Shown here piece after piece: positions 50,653 to 59,329 of a DNA stretch of 64,000 bases. This DNA comes from Flavobacterium aquariorum (GTDB taxonomy: Bacteria; Bacteroidota; Bacteroidia; Flavobacteriales; Flavobacteriaceae). The position numbers and the translations under genes are program-made. The stretch lies in the NCBI RefSeq assembly GCF_003254745.1, contig NZ_QKXH01000012.1, positions 98,033 to 162,032 on the forward strand. Direction: 5' to 3'. Within the stretch, counting starts at the first letter, position 1; every line of letters begins with the position of its first letter. The notes beneath the pieces are model-generated. The model searched no databases. It was given only the letters and a program-made list of their open reading frames with translations, and had not been told where the DNA came from.

Positions 50653-53148
50653 ATGTCAATGAAAAAAATTTTTACTTTAACATTTGTCGCATTTAATTCT
50701 CTTTTTGCTCTCTCTCAAGTTCCTGCTCAATCCGTTAAAGGAGATACTGATGACTTCTACCTAACAGTAGAAGATGCACCTGATTCTAATAATGCAAATC
50801 CAGCTATTTTTACTGAGAACAACAAATATGGCATAAAGCAAGGCAATACTGTAATTGTAAAACCCACTTATGATTATATTGATTTTTCAGAAAATGATTT
50901 CAAAGTAAAAAGCAATAATAAATTTGGCATCATAAATAAAAATGGGGAATCTATTTTGGAAACCAAATACGATTCAATTGGCAATGGAATACAATCTTAC
51001 ATTGTAAAACTCAACAATAAATATGGAACTGTCACAGACAAGGGAATTTCATTATTGCCTATCAAATACTCTAAAATTATTTATTCAAACAACGCATCAA
51101 AAACAACTTTGGTTAGAGACGAAAAGAAGGAGTTAAAATTAATCTTGGACAACACTGCATCCAATTATTCATTTGACAATATTTATTTATATAAAAATTC
51201 GGCCATTATTTCAAAAGACTCCAAAAAGGGTCTGATTGTAGGAGGAAAATTAATTTTGGAACCTATCTATGATAATATATCGACAGACGGAAAAAAATTA
51301 AATGAGAATGACTATATAAAAAAATTACTCGATAAAAATAAATATTTCATAAACTCTGTTTCCCAAGATATTTTCATAACCGAAATTGGTCCAAAAAAAG
51401 GATTAATTGAAAATGGCATCCGAATTTATGATGATGAGATGGACAAAATATACAATGATTATATGAGAGGCATCATAATCGTTGAAAAAGACAAAAAGAA
51501 AGGAGCTTATTTACCAAAAACAAAGCAAAAAATTGACATAGACTACGATGCCATTAATTGTGATGGCACTCGATTTATTGAATTGAAAAAAGGCAGTATT
51601 TCGGGTATGGTTGATTACAAACTCAATCAAATATTGCCTTTAGAATATGATGACATTCAAGTTATGGGAATGCAGAGTGAGTTCAAAATCATAAAAAACA
51701 AAAAGCAAGGCTGGGCTTCTGCAAAAGGAGAAATTTTAATTCCTCCAATGTATGACGAAATAGATGATTTTAATATGTTCCTTTCAGATGCTGATAGTTT
51801 CAAAAATTTATTTAAAGTAAAAAACAATGATTTGACAGGAGTAATAAACTTATCAAATAAGGAAATAATACCTATTGGTTTTGAATATATTTTTGAGAGA
51901 AAGAACTTCATTTGTGGCAAAACTAAAGATGGAAAATGTGGATTATACAAAAAAGATGGCTCTGTAATTTTAAAACCAGAGTATAATTTTATTTTTGAAT
52001 CGGATAACGATAAAAGCAAATTACTATTTGCTATAAAAGGCACAACTTATTCCATTATCAATACTGATGGTAAAACCATTTATGATAATTCAATCAAAAA
52101 ATATGGGTACATTCTTAATGAAGATAATTTAGTATGTCCATTTTTTGACACTCAAAAATCATTTTTATTTCTTCAAGACACAAAAAACAATTATGGTGTT
52201 TATGATGAAATAAACCAAAAGCAATCTCTTCCTCAGATTTATAGCAAAATAAAACAAAAACTGACTGTTGAGACGAATACCTATTTTATTGCTTCTAAAA
52301 ATAATAAGTTTGGAATTGTTGATGATAAAAACACAACCCTCGTTCCTTTTTTATATGATGACCTCAGTTTTGACTTAGCAAACCCATATCCAAGTAAAGA
52401 AATCATTCTGCCTGCTAAAAAGAATGGTAAATGGGGATTGATTTCACTAAAAAATAAAGTCTTAGTTGATTTTGGATATCAATTTATTGCAAAAATAGAC
52501 GACTCTAAAAATATTTATAAAGCTAAAATTAAAAACAAATACAAAATCATTGATGAAAATGGTAAAGCTTTATGTTTCGACACATTCGATGATGTAGCTA
52601 ATTTTGAAGGTAATGAAACATTAACTTTCGATAAAAATACTATGAGAGTTATAAACAATAAAGGAGTATACATGGGCGTAAAAAAAGAAATGAATATCCA
52701 CGACGGTTATAAAACTTTTGATGAATTAAAATTTGCACTAGTAGAAGCCATGGATAATCCCAAAAATGATCAATTAATGACTTTTTGCACAAAAATTGCT
52801 CCTTCAAAACATATCCTTTATTATTTAACGACAAATATATTTGATAGAAAGTCTCTTCAATACACTCCAAACCAAGATATGATTGCGAAAGAATATTATA
52901 AAAAACTATTAGAGTTCAAACGGGATAGATGGAATGATGATAGATTTTATAATAAAGCATCATTGAAATTTGTAAATGACTATACTTACATTGACAACAA
53001 TGGTATTGTAACAAATTCAAGAACTAGTGACCATGCATTTGGTGATACACGCTTAATGGAAAAAATAATAAGAAACGCTGTAAAAGTTAATGGCTTTTGG
53101 ATTAGCTCTTATTTTATGTATCGCAATTTTGAAATATCTGATTATTAA
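50653..53148 (+). CDS. large exported WG-repeat protein
   Basis: An 831-residue protein with a signal peptide (MKKIFTLTFVAFNSLFALSQ) and about a dozen WG-type repeats, with units such as NKFGIINKNGESILETKYDSI, KKQGWASAKGEILIPPMYDEI and NGKWGLISLKNKVLVDFGYQ. The C-terminal ~150 residues are different and contain GYKTFDELKFALVEAMDN and YTYIDNNGIVTNSRTSDHAFG. Function of WG proteins is unknown. The gene is noticeably more AT-rich than its neighbours and stands alone, which may point to a different history. A possible -7 box TAAGTTTG lies at 50610-50617. Confidence 0.85.
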   Translation: MSMKKIFTLTFVAFNSLFALSQVPAQSVKGDTDDFYLTVEDAPDSNNANPAIFTENNKYGIKQGNTVIVKPTYDYIDFSENDFKVKSNNKFGIINKNGESILETKYDSIGNGIQSYIVKLNNKYGTVTDKGISLLPIKYSKIIYSNNASKTTLVRDEKKELKLILDNTASNYSFDNIYLYKNSAIISKDSKKGLIVGGKLILEPIYDNISTDGKKLNENDYIKKLLDKNKYFINSVSQDIFITEIGPKKGLIENGIRIYDDEMDKIYNDYMRGIIIVEKDKKKGAYLPKTKQKIDIDYDAINCDGTRFIELKKGSISGMVDYKLNQILPLEYDDIQVMGMQSEFKIIKNKKQGWASAKGEILIPPMYDEIDDFNMFLSDADSFKNLFKVKNNDLTGVINLSNKEIIPIGFEYIFERKNFICGKTKDGKCGLYKKDGSVILKPEYNFIFESDNDKSKLLFAIKGTTYSIINTDGKTIYDNSIKKYGYILNEDNLVCPFFDTQKSFLFLQDTKNNYGVYDEINQKQSLPQIYSKIKQKLTVETNTYFIASKNNKFGIVDDKNTTLVPFLYDDLSFDLANPYPSKEIILPAKKNGKWGLISLKNKVLVDFGYQFIAKIDDSKNIYKAKIKNKYKIIDENGKALCFDTFDDVANFEGNETLTFDKNTMRVINNKGVYMGVKKEMNIHDGYKTFDELKFALVEAMDNPKNDQLMTFCTKIAPSKHILYYLTTNIFDRKSLQYTPNQDMIAKEYYKKLLEFKRDRWNDDRFYNKASLKFVNDYTYIDNNGIVTNSRTSDHAFGDTRLMEKIIRNAVKVNGFWISSYFMYRNFEISDY

Positions 53149-53529
53149 ACTAATGCAAAGGAAGCGGGTAACAAACACAGAAGAGAGTTCAACACGGATT
53201 CTCTTTTGAGTTTTAAGCAACAACGTTTATTATGAAAACGAATCCCCTAGTCCAGATTGACACGAGCGAAGCGAACTAACGAAGTAAACAGCATCCTATT
53301 GTCCCAGTCCCGATGGCTATCGGGAGGGATAACAGATATAGCATACAGCTCAATAAAGCTCCTCAAACAAAAATGGCATTACACTCTTAAACTGGGATAC
53401 CACAAGGATTAGTTAGTTTGAAAATTAAATTAAAAAAAATTAAAAAAAAGTCTATATTTGAATCATGAATGTATTCATTGAAAAGAATCCATTCAATTTT
53501 ATATCCATTATAAAAAATAATCATCCAGA
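53149..53529. other. 381-bp intergenic region with hairpins and Rrf2 gene promoter
   Basis: It contains CCCGAT-GG-CTATCGGG (about 53309-53324) within a GC-richer block (53240-53330) unlike its AT-rich surroundings, probably another repeat. The Rrf2 gene's promoter follows near 53453-53478. No gene is visible. Confidence 0.6.
53453..53478 (+). promoter_or_regulatory. promoter and palindromic site before the Rrf2 gene
   Basis: The -7 box TATATTTG (53453-53460) is followed by ATGAAT-GT-ATTCAT (53465-53478), a perfect inverted repeat at the expected transcription start. GAAT-CC-ATTC follows a few bases later. This would fit autoregulation. Confidence 0.5.
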
Positions 53530-53943
53530 ATGCTTTCACACAAAACCAAATATGCCCTTAAAGCGCTTCTTTATTTAGCCCAACAAGATGAAAATCACAT
53601 TTCAAGAACTATTGAAATTGCTGAAGGCGCGTCCATTCCAAAAAAATTTTTAGAACAAATACTTTTGGATTTAAAGAGAGGTCATTTTGTAGGTAGCAAG
53701 CAAGGAAAATATGGTGGTTATTATCTTTTAAAAGACAAAGAAACGATCACTTTAGCCGATATCCATCGACTATTTGATGGTGCAATTGCATTACTTCCTT
53801 GTGCTTCATTAAATTTTTATGAGCGTTGCTCTGATTGTGTAAGCGAGTCGGAATGCTTATTACGACACGGATTGATGACCATTAGAGACGAAACTTTAAA
53901 AGCAATGCAAGGCATTACAATTGCCTCATTGGTAAAAAAATAA
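53530..53943 (+). CDS. Rrf2-family transcriptional regulator
   Basis: A 137-residue Rrf2 protein. The winged helix occupies about residues 1-75 (MLSHKTKYALKALLYLAQ, IPKKFLEQILLDLKRGHFV, KQGKYGGYYL). Four cysteines, Cys91, Cys100, Cys103 and Cys109, lie in the loop region LPCASLNFYERCSDCVSESECLL, where IscR and NsrR hold an Fe-S cluster; an Fe-S or thiol-based sensor is inferred. CymR, the cysteine regulator, is another member of this family. The TonB receptor transcription unit starts right after it, with a promoter and Met/Cys leader ORF between, and is its likely target. Confidence 0.9.
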   Translation: MLSHKTKYALKALLYLAQQDENHISRTIEIAEGASIPKKFLEQILLDLKRGHFVGSKQGKYGGYYLLKDKETITLADIHRLFDGAIALLPCASLNFYERCSDCVSESECLLRHGLMTIRDETLKAMQGITIASLVKK

Positions 53944-53984
53944 AAAAATATTTCCTAAACTATACTAAATTTATAGAATTTATA

Positions 53985-53992
53985 TATATTTG
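53985..53992 (+). promoter_or_regulatory. -7 promoter box of the leader ORF and TonB receptor gene
   Basis: TATATTTG at 53985-53992, about 40 bases before the leader ORF and about 190 before the receptor start. Confidence 0.5.
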
Positions 53993-54031
53993 CGTCAAAT
54001 TAACGTATGATTAACAATCAAAATTAAAGAA

Positions 54032-54130
54032 ATGCAAACGAATCAAAGCCCAAAAAATGCAGTCAGGAAAACTACTCTTCCAAATTTAGAAAAAATTATT
54101 CCTCAAATGATGTGTATGTACATGTGCTAG
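54032..54130 (+). CDS. 32-residue leader peptide ending in a Met/Cys run
   Basis: ATG 54032 to TAG 54130. The peptide starts MQTNQSPKNAVRKTTLPNLE and ends IIPQMMCMYMC, so six of the last seven codons are Met or Cys. It follows a -7 box and precedes the TonB receptor start by 55 bases. A small hairpin ATCAAA-AAAA-TTTGAT (54134-54149) with following Ts begins four bases after the stop. The layout is that of a regulatory leader whose translation would stall when charged Met- or Cys-tRNA is scarce. This is inference: no homologue was checked. Confidence 0.65.
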   Translation: MQTNQSPKNAVRKTTLPNLEKIIPQMMCMYMC

Positions 54131-54185
54131 TTTATCAAAAAAATTTGATTTTAAATACTACTAATTACATATAACATACATAATA

Positions 54186-56741
54186 ATGAGAACTATATAT
54201 ACAAAAACAATTTCAAGTCTAGTACTACTATTTATTTTTTCAACTTCTTTTGCACAAAACGTTGTAACAGGAGTCATAACAGACAATCAGAAAAATCCTT
54301 TAGAAGCTGTAAATATTGTTATAAAAGGAACTACATACAATACTACTTCTGATTCAAGCGGAAAGTTCAGTATTGACACTCAACAGAAACTTCCTTTTTC
54401 CCTACTCATACAATATGTAGGCTACAACACCAAAGAAATAAAAATCGGTCTACTCTCAGACACACCATTAGAAATAACACTAAGCACAGAAGATGAAAAT
54501 GTTTTATCCGAAGTTGTCGTTTCTTCCAGACGTCGAATAGAAAAAGCACAAGAGATACCAATTGCCGTATCAGTTGTAACCGGAAAACAAGCAGAACAAG
54601 CTGGTGCTTTTAACGTGAATCGCATTAAAGAATTAGTTCCTTCAGTTCAACTTTATTCATCAAATCCAAGAAATACTGGAATTAACATTCGCGGTCTGGG
54701 TTCTCCTTTCGGACTTACAAATGACGGTATCGATCCAGGTGTTGGATTCTATGTAGACGGTGTTTATTATGCTCGCCCGGCAGCAACCACTCTCGATTTT
54801 ATCGATGTGGAGCGAATTGAGGTGTTACGTGGACCGCAAGGAACCTTGTTTGGTAAAAACACAACTTCAGGCGCTTTTAACATAACTTCTCGTAAACCAA
54901 GCTTTACATCGGGTGCTGACTTCGAAGTGAGTTACGGAAATTATGCCTACCTGCAGGCCAAAGCTTCGGTTACCGGAGCTTTGAGCAAAAAAATTGCCGG
55001 TAGATTATCATTTTCTGGCACGCAACGTGATGGTATAATCGATAATGTTGCAACAGGAAGACCAACAAATACACTAAACAATCAAGGTATTAGAGGACAG
55101 TTGCTTTATACTCCATCAGAAAACACCAATATTACATTGGCGGGAGACATTACCACTCAACATAATGACGGATATGCACAAGTTGTTGCAGGTGTTGCAC
55201 CTACACAAAGAGCAGCGTATCGTCAATTTAATGCCATTATAGCTGATTTAAATTACCAACTTCCAAGTTTGAATGCCTTTGACCGCAAGATTGATCACGA
55301 TACACCATGGCGTTCCAACCAAGATTTAGGCGGGGCATCCCTTACTATTGACACCAAAATTGGAGAAGGAACACTTACCTCAACCACTGCTTGGCGTTTT
55401 TGGACATGGGATCCATCCAATGACAGAGACTTTACAGGCTTACAAGTACTTGCCAAATCGCAAAATCCTTCGAGACAGACACAATTTACCCAAGAAGTTC
55501 GTTATGCAGGTCAGATTACATCAAAAATAAGTGGTGTTGCCGGTGTGTTTTTTATTGACCAAACATCAAAAACAAAGGGTACAGAAGAATCAGGGGATGC
55601 TCAATGGCGATTTTCCCAAGATTCACAAAGTGCATTATGGAAAACACCAGGTCTTTTTGAAGGATATGGAATACATACAAATGCCAAAATACATTCAACA
55701 AGTGCGGCAGTCTTTGGACAATTAGACTGGGCTATAACAGAACGTTTACACATATTGCCAGGATTAAGATATAATTATGACAATAAAGAAGCAGATTACG
55801 ACCGTAAAACTTATGGAGGTCTTGAAACTTCAGATCTAGCATTAATTGCTTTGAAAAAGAAAGTTTATACAGACCAAGCTTTTACAGCCGAAAAGGATGA
55901 TACTGACTTTTCAGGAAATCTAACAGTATCTTATAAGGTTTCAGACAAGATTAATACGTATGGAACTTATGCAAAAAGTTACAAACCTGTTGGTGTGAAT
56001 GTAGCGGGACTCCCTAGCCTTGCAGGTCAACCTATACTTGAACTTGCCGTAATTAAGCCTGAGGATGTAAACCATTATGAATTTGGAGTAAAAACGACTC
56101 CTATTAAAAATGCCATATTGAACCTGACCTACTTTAATACAGATATCAAAGACTTCCAAACCAATGTTCAAGCTGCTGAATTAGGTGTAAATCGTGGATA
56201 TCTTGCCAATGCTGACGAAGTACGTGTAAAAGGTGTGGAACTAGATGCCAGTTTTATAGTTAACAAACATTTTGCGTTCAGCGGAGCTGCTACCTATACT
56301 GACGGTAAATATGTGAAATTCACCAATGCTCCGCTTCCATTAGAAGAAACTGGTGCTGCCGTATCCTTTAAAGATGTTTCTGGAACTGATTTACCAGGCG
56401 TTTCAAAATGGGCTGGAAGTTTAAGCGGTGAATATACTAAAGATGCCAAATTCTTTGCAAATGCCGGTAAGTTTTTCATAGCCCTTGACGGATATGCGCG
56501 TTCTGAATTCTTTTCAAGTCCTTCAGCTTCAAAGTATCTGATAGTTCCTGGTTATGCCATCTTCAATGGGCGTTTGGGTTTCCGTGCGACAGAAGGTCTA
56601 TCTGTTCACATTTGGGGACGCAACCTTTTGGATAAGGATTATTACGAGCAATTATTGCCTGCTGGCGGAAATTCAGGACAATATGCTGGTGTACTGGGAG
56701 ATCAAAGAACGTACGGAATAACCATTAAATATAATTTGTAA
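54186..56741 (+). CDS. TonB-dependent outer-membrane receptor
   Basis: An 851-residue receptor. A signal peptide (about 1-23, ...FIFSTSFAQ) is followed by a carboxypeptidase-regulatory-like domain (about 25-105: VVTGVITDNQKNPLEAVNIV), a plug domain (about 115-235: IPIAVSVVTGKQAEQAGAF, IDVERIEVLRGPQGTLFGKN), and a 22-strand barrel ending RTYGITIKYNL. It lacks an N-terminal signalling domain and a SusD partner, so it is not a SusC-type pair but a classical receptor for a small ligand. The ligand is unknown; the Rrf2 regulator, the Met/Cys leader and the ChrA gene suggest a sulfur compound or metal. Confidence 0.93.
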   Translation: MRTIYTKTISSLVLLFIFSTSFAQNVVTGVITDNQKNPLEAVNIVIKGTTYNTTSDSSGKFSIDTQQKLPFSLLIQYVGYNTKEIKIGLLSDTPLEITLSTEDENVLSEVVVSSRRRIEKAQEIPIAVSVVTGKQAEQAGAFNVNRIKELVPSVQLYSSNPRNTGINIRGLGSPFGLTNDGIDPGVGFYVDGVYYARPAATTLDFIDVERIEVLRGPQGTLFGKNTTSGAFNITSRKPSFTSGADFEVSYGNYAYLQAKASVTGALSKKIAGRLSFSGTQRDGIIDNVATGRPTNTLNNQGIRGQLLYTPSENTNITLAGDITTQHNDGYAQVVAGVAPTQRAAYRQFNAIIADLNYQLPSLNAFDRKIDHDTPWRSNQDLGGASLTIDTKIGEGTLTSTTAWRFWTWDPSNDRDFTGLQVLAKSQNPSRQTQFTQEVRYAGQITSKISGVAGVFFIDQTSKTKGTEESGDAQWRFSQDSQSALWKTPGLFEGYGIHTNAKIHSTSAAVFGQLDWAITERLHILPGLRYNYDNKEADYDRKTYGGLETSDLALIALKKKVYTDQAFTAEKDDTDFSGNLTVSYKVSDKINTYGTYAKSYKPVGVNVAGLPSLAGQPILELAVIKPEDVNHYEFGVKTTPIKNAILNLTYFNTDIKDFQTNVQAAELGVNRGYLANADEVRVKGVELDASFIVNKHFAFSGAATYTDGKYVKFTNAPLPLEETGAAVSFKDVSGTDLPGVSKWAGSLSGEYTKDAKFFANAGKFFIALDGYARSEFFSSPSASKYLIVPGYAIFNGRLGFRATEGLSVHIWGRNLLDKDYYEQLLPAGGNSGQYAGVLGDQRTYGITIKYNL

Positions 56742-56881
56742 CAATTTGCCAAGTCAGAACCCTCACTATATAGCTTTGAAGGTTTTACTTTGTTATAAAT
56801 AGATTTTAAAATATAAAACTGTATAAAGCTTAGTGATTATATAGAGTTTATTTAAATTTGTAATAAATTGATAAACCCTAC

Positions 56882-57637
56882 ATGAAAATCAGCCGGATCT
56901 CTTATCTATTATTAGTATGTTTTGTCTCCCAAGCACAAACCGAAAAAAATGTAGATCATCAAAGTTTACTTTGGACACGCTATTACAACCAATTGACAAT
57001 AAACAACAAATGGTCCATTCATACTGAATTTGACAATAGGATTTTCATGAATCCTGTAGAAGAAAATTTATATGAAATGCGAATTCAGGGGCGTTATAAG
57101 ATCAACAAAGATGTGGAAGTTGGTGCCGGATATGCTTATTTCTCTGTAGCCACACAAGTTCCCGAAGTCACTTATGATTTTAGAATACCCGAATACAGAG
57201 GACAACAGGACATCACTTGGAAACAAGAATACGGAAAGATAACACTGAATCAGCGGGTTCAAGCAGAAGAGCGATTTATACACAATTCCAATAAACAGGA
57301 ATTACTCCCGGGGACCACTTTCTATTGGAGATTCAGATACCGTCTTCAAGGGGAATACTCCTGCTGGAAAAAGGAAAGTCAGTATTTGAAAACAATTGTA
57401 TATGACGAATTGATGATTAATGGTGGTGAAAATGTTGTTAAAAACACATTTGACCAAAACAGAATTTATGCCGCGTTGCAATACGGTGTAAACAAAAATA
57501 TTGCTTTAGAATTGGGCTATTTAAATAGTTTCCAACAACGACCAAGTGGTGTTGATTATTTTGACAGAGATATTATCAGGTTTACCTTTTTCCATAAAAT
57601 AAAACTAAAAGAAAAACATAAAGTACAGACTAATTAA
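56882..57637 (+). CDS. DUF2490 outer-membrane protein
   Basis: A 251-residue exported protein (signal MKISRISYLLLVCFVSQAQT) with alternating strands: LLWTRYYNQLTINNKWSIHTEF, LYEMRIQGRYKINKDVEVGAGYAYF, and RIYAALQYGVNKNIALELGYL, the typical DUF2490 pattern of a small beta barrel. Function is unknown. It lies 140 bp behind the TonB receptor on the same strand and may share its transcript. Confidence 0.83.
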   Translation: MKISRISYLLLVCFVSQAQTEKNVDHQSLLWTRYYNQLTINNKWSIHTEFDNRIFMNPVEENLYEMRIQGRYKINKDVEVGAGYAYFSVATQVPEVTYDFRIPEYRGQQDITWKQEYGKITLNQRVQAEERFIHNSNKQELLPGTTFYWRFRYRLQGEYSCWKKESQYLKTIVYDELMINGGENVVKNTFDQNRIYAALQYGVNKNIALELGYLNSFQQRPSGVDYFDRDIIRFTFFHKIKLKEKHKVQTN

Positions 57638-57747
57638 GGCTCTGATGAACCAAAAACAAAGTTGACTTACTCTGTTTTTTGATTGTTTATTTTGGAAATT
57701 ATAATGTAATTTAATAAGAATCAAGTCATTCCAAAAACAAAAAAAAC

Positions 57748-58917
57748 ATGAGTACTGAAAAAATTAATTACACTTTAATTAATCTATTAAAATATTTTCT
57801 AAAGTTAGGAACAACAGGCTTTGGTGGTCCTGTGGCATTAGTTGGTTACATGCATCGCGACTTGGTCGAACACAGAAAATGGATTAATGATTCCGACTTC
57901 AAAGAAGGACTAGCGCTTTCGCAATTGGCACCCGGTCCTTTAGCTGCGCAATTGGGAATTTATATTGGCTTTGTGCATTTTGGAGTTTTGGGCGCAACCT
58001 TATCGGGCTTAGCCTTTGTAATTCCCTCCTTCATAATGGTCGTTCTATTAGGTATTGCCTATCAAGCATATGGCGGATTACCGTGGATGCAAGCCATTTT
58101 TTATGGCATAAGCGCAGCTGTAATTGGAATTATTGTTTTGAGTTCCTATAAATTGACCGTCAAATCGATTAGTAAATTTGAAATTCCGGCTATAAAGAGC
58201 AATTGGTTGCTTTGGATCTTTTACATCTTAGCCACTATACTTACGGCTGTAACGCAAAAAGAGGAACTACTTTTGTTTGTGGCTTTGGGTTTCATCTACA
58301 TGATTGTGAAAGCACCACCACAATGGATTAAACGTCCTAAAGTTGCTTCCTTCTTTTTTCTTTCAACAGCTGGATTTTCGGCTATAGAACTTGGGAAATT
58401 AGGAGACCTTGCCTGGTTTTTTATCAAAGCTGGAGCATTTGTTTTTGGAAGCGGGCTGGCTATTGTACCCTTTTTACACGCTGGAGTGGTCAACGAGCAT
58501 GGGTGGCTAACCGAAAATCAATTTGTCGATGCGGTAGCGGTAGCGATGATTACTCCTGGCCCTGTTGTAATAACCGTCGGTTTCATTGGATATTTGGTCG
58601 CAGGAGCTTCTGGAGCCACTATTGCTGCTTTGGGCGTTTTTCTGCCTTGTTACTTATTCACGGTAATTCCTGCCCCCTATTTTAAGAGAATATCACAAAA
58701 CAAAAGTATCAAAGCATTTGTAGAAGGAATAACTGCTGGGGTTATTGGCGCTTTAGTGGGTGCCGTAATTGTAATTTCCCTCCGAACCATTGTAGACATT
58801 CCCACAGCATTAATTGCAACAGGTACAGTTCTCATTTTGATATATGTCAAAAAAATACAAGAACCACAAATAATAGGAATTGCTGCGTTATTGGGCATTT
58901 TACTCAAACTGATATAA
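57748..58917 (+). CDS. chrA: chromate transporter, two-domain CHR type
   Basis: A 389-residue inner-membrane protein with about ten helices and two homologous CHR halves. The first carries FLKLGTTGFGGPVALVGYMH and LSQLAPGPLAAQLGIYIG; the second GAFVFGSGLAIVPFLHAGVV and AVAMITPGPVVITVGFIGYL. ChrA exports chromate or moves related oxyanions, and relatives are often found with sulfur-uptake genes since chromate enters as a sulfate analogue. It is the last gene of the Rrf2-leader-TonB-DUF2490 group on the same strand. Confidence 0.9.
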   Translation: MSTEKINYTLINLLKYFLKLGTTGFGGPVALVGYMHRDLVEHRKWINDSDFKEGLALSQLAPGPLAAQLGIYIGFVHFGVLGATLSGLAFVIPSFIMVVLLGIAYQAYGGLPWMQAIFYGISAAVIGIIVLSSYKLTVKSISKFEIPAIKSNWLLWIFYILATILTAVTQKEELLLFVALGFIYMIVKAPPQWIKRPKVASFFFLSTAGFSAIELGKLGDLAWFFIKAGAFVFGSGLAIVPFLHAGVVNEHGWLTENQFVDAVAVAMITPGPVVITVGFIGYLVAGASGATIAALGVFLPCYLFTVIPAPYFKRISQNKSIKAFVEGITAGVIGALVGAVIVISLRTIVDIPTALIATGTVLILIYVKKIQEPQIIGIAALLGILLKLI

Positions 58918-59038
58918 TTTAATAAAAAAAGTGCTCCTAAATTCTACAGTTTGTCAATCCAATTTTAAGAATAGATTATTCACCAATTAACTAAATTTTG
59001 TAAAAACAGACCGTAACTTTAATAGAAAAGTTAAGGCC

Positions 59039-59269
59039 ATGAAAAATTTTGCAATTAAGCTGACGTGGTTAACCACAATTTATCTTGTTGTTTTTGCTGC
59101 ACTATGCCAAACAAAACTATTTTTTCCAGTTTTAATGGGTTTGTACTTTATTGGTGTGAGTCTACTATTGCTTTTAATCTTTACAGTACTGCACGATGAA
59201 GAATACAAAACAAATAAAAAATTTAAGGATTGGTACCGTGATAACTCCAAGAAAAATTTAGTACACTAA
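59039..59269 (+). CDS. small two-helix membrane protein
   Basis: A 76-residue protein with two hydrophobic segments (about 7-25 and 29-50) and a charged C-terminal tail. I do not recognise a family. A box TAACTTTA 22 bases upstream resembles a weak -7 element. A bidirectional terminator follows it. Confidence 0.6.
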   Translation: MKNFAIKLTWLTTIYLVVFAALCQTKLFFPVLMGLYFIGVSLLLLLIFTVLHDEEYKTNKKFKDWYRDNSKKNLVH

Positions 59270-59297
59270 GAAATCGTATTTTCAGATCAAGGCAAAA

Positions 59298-59323
59298 AAA
59301 GTCCCGAATTTCTTCGGGACTTT
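59298..59323. terminator. bidirectional terminator between the small membrane protein gene and der
   Basis: AAAGTCCCGAA (59298-59308) pairs with TTCGGGACTTT (59313-59323), with A and T runs outside. Confidence 0.88.
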
Positions 59324-59329
59324 CTATTT

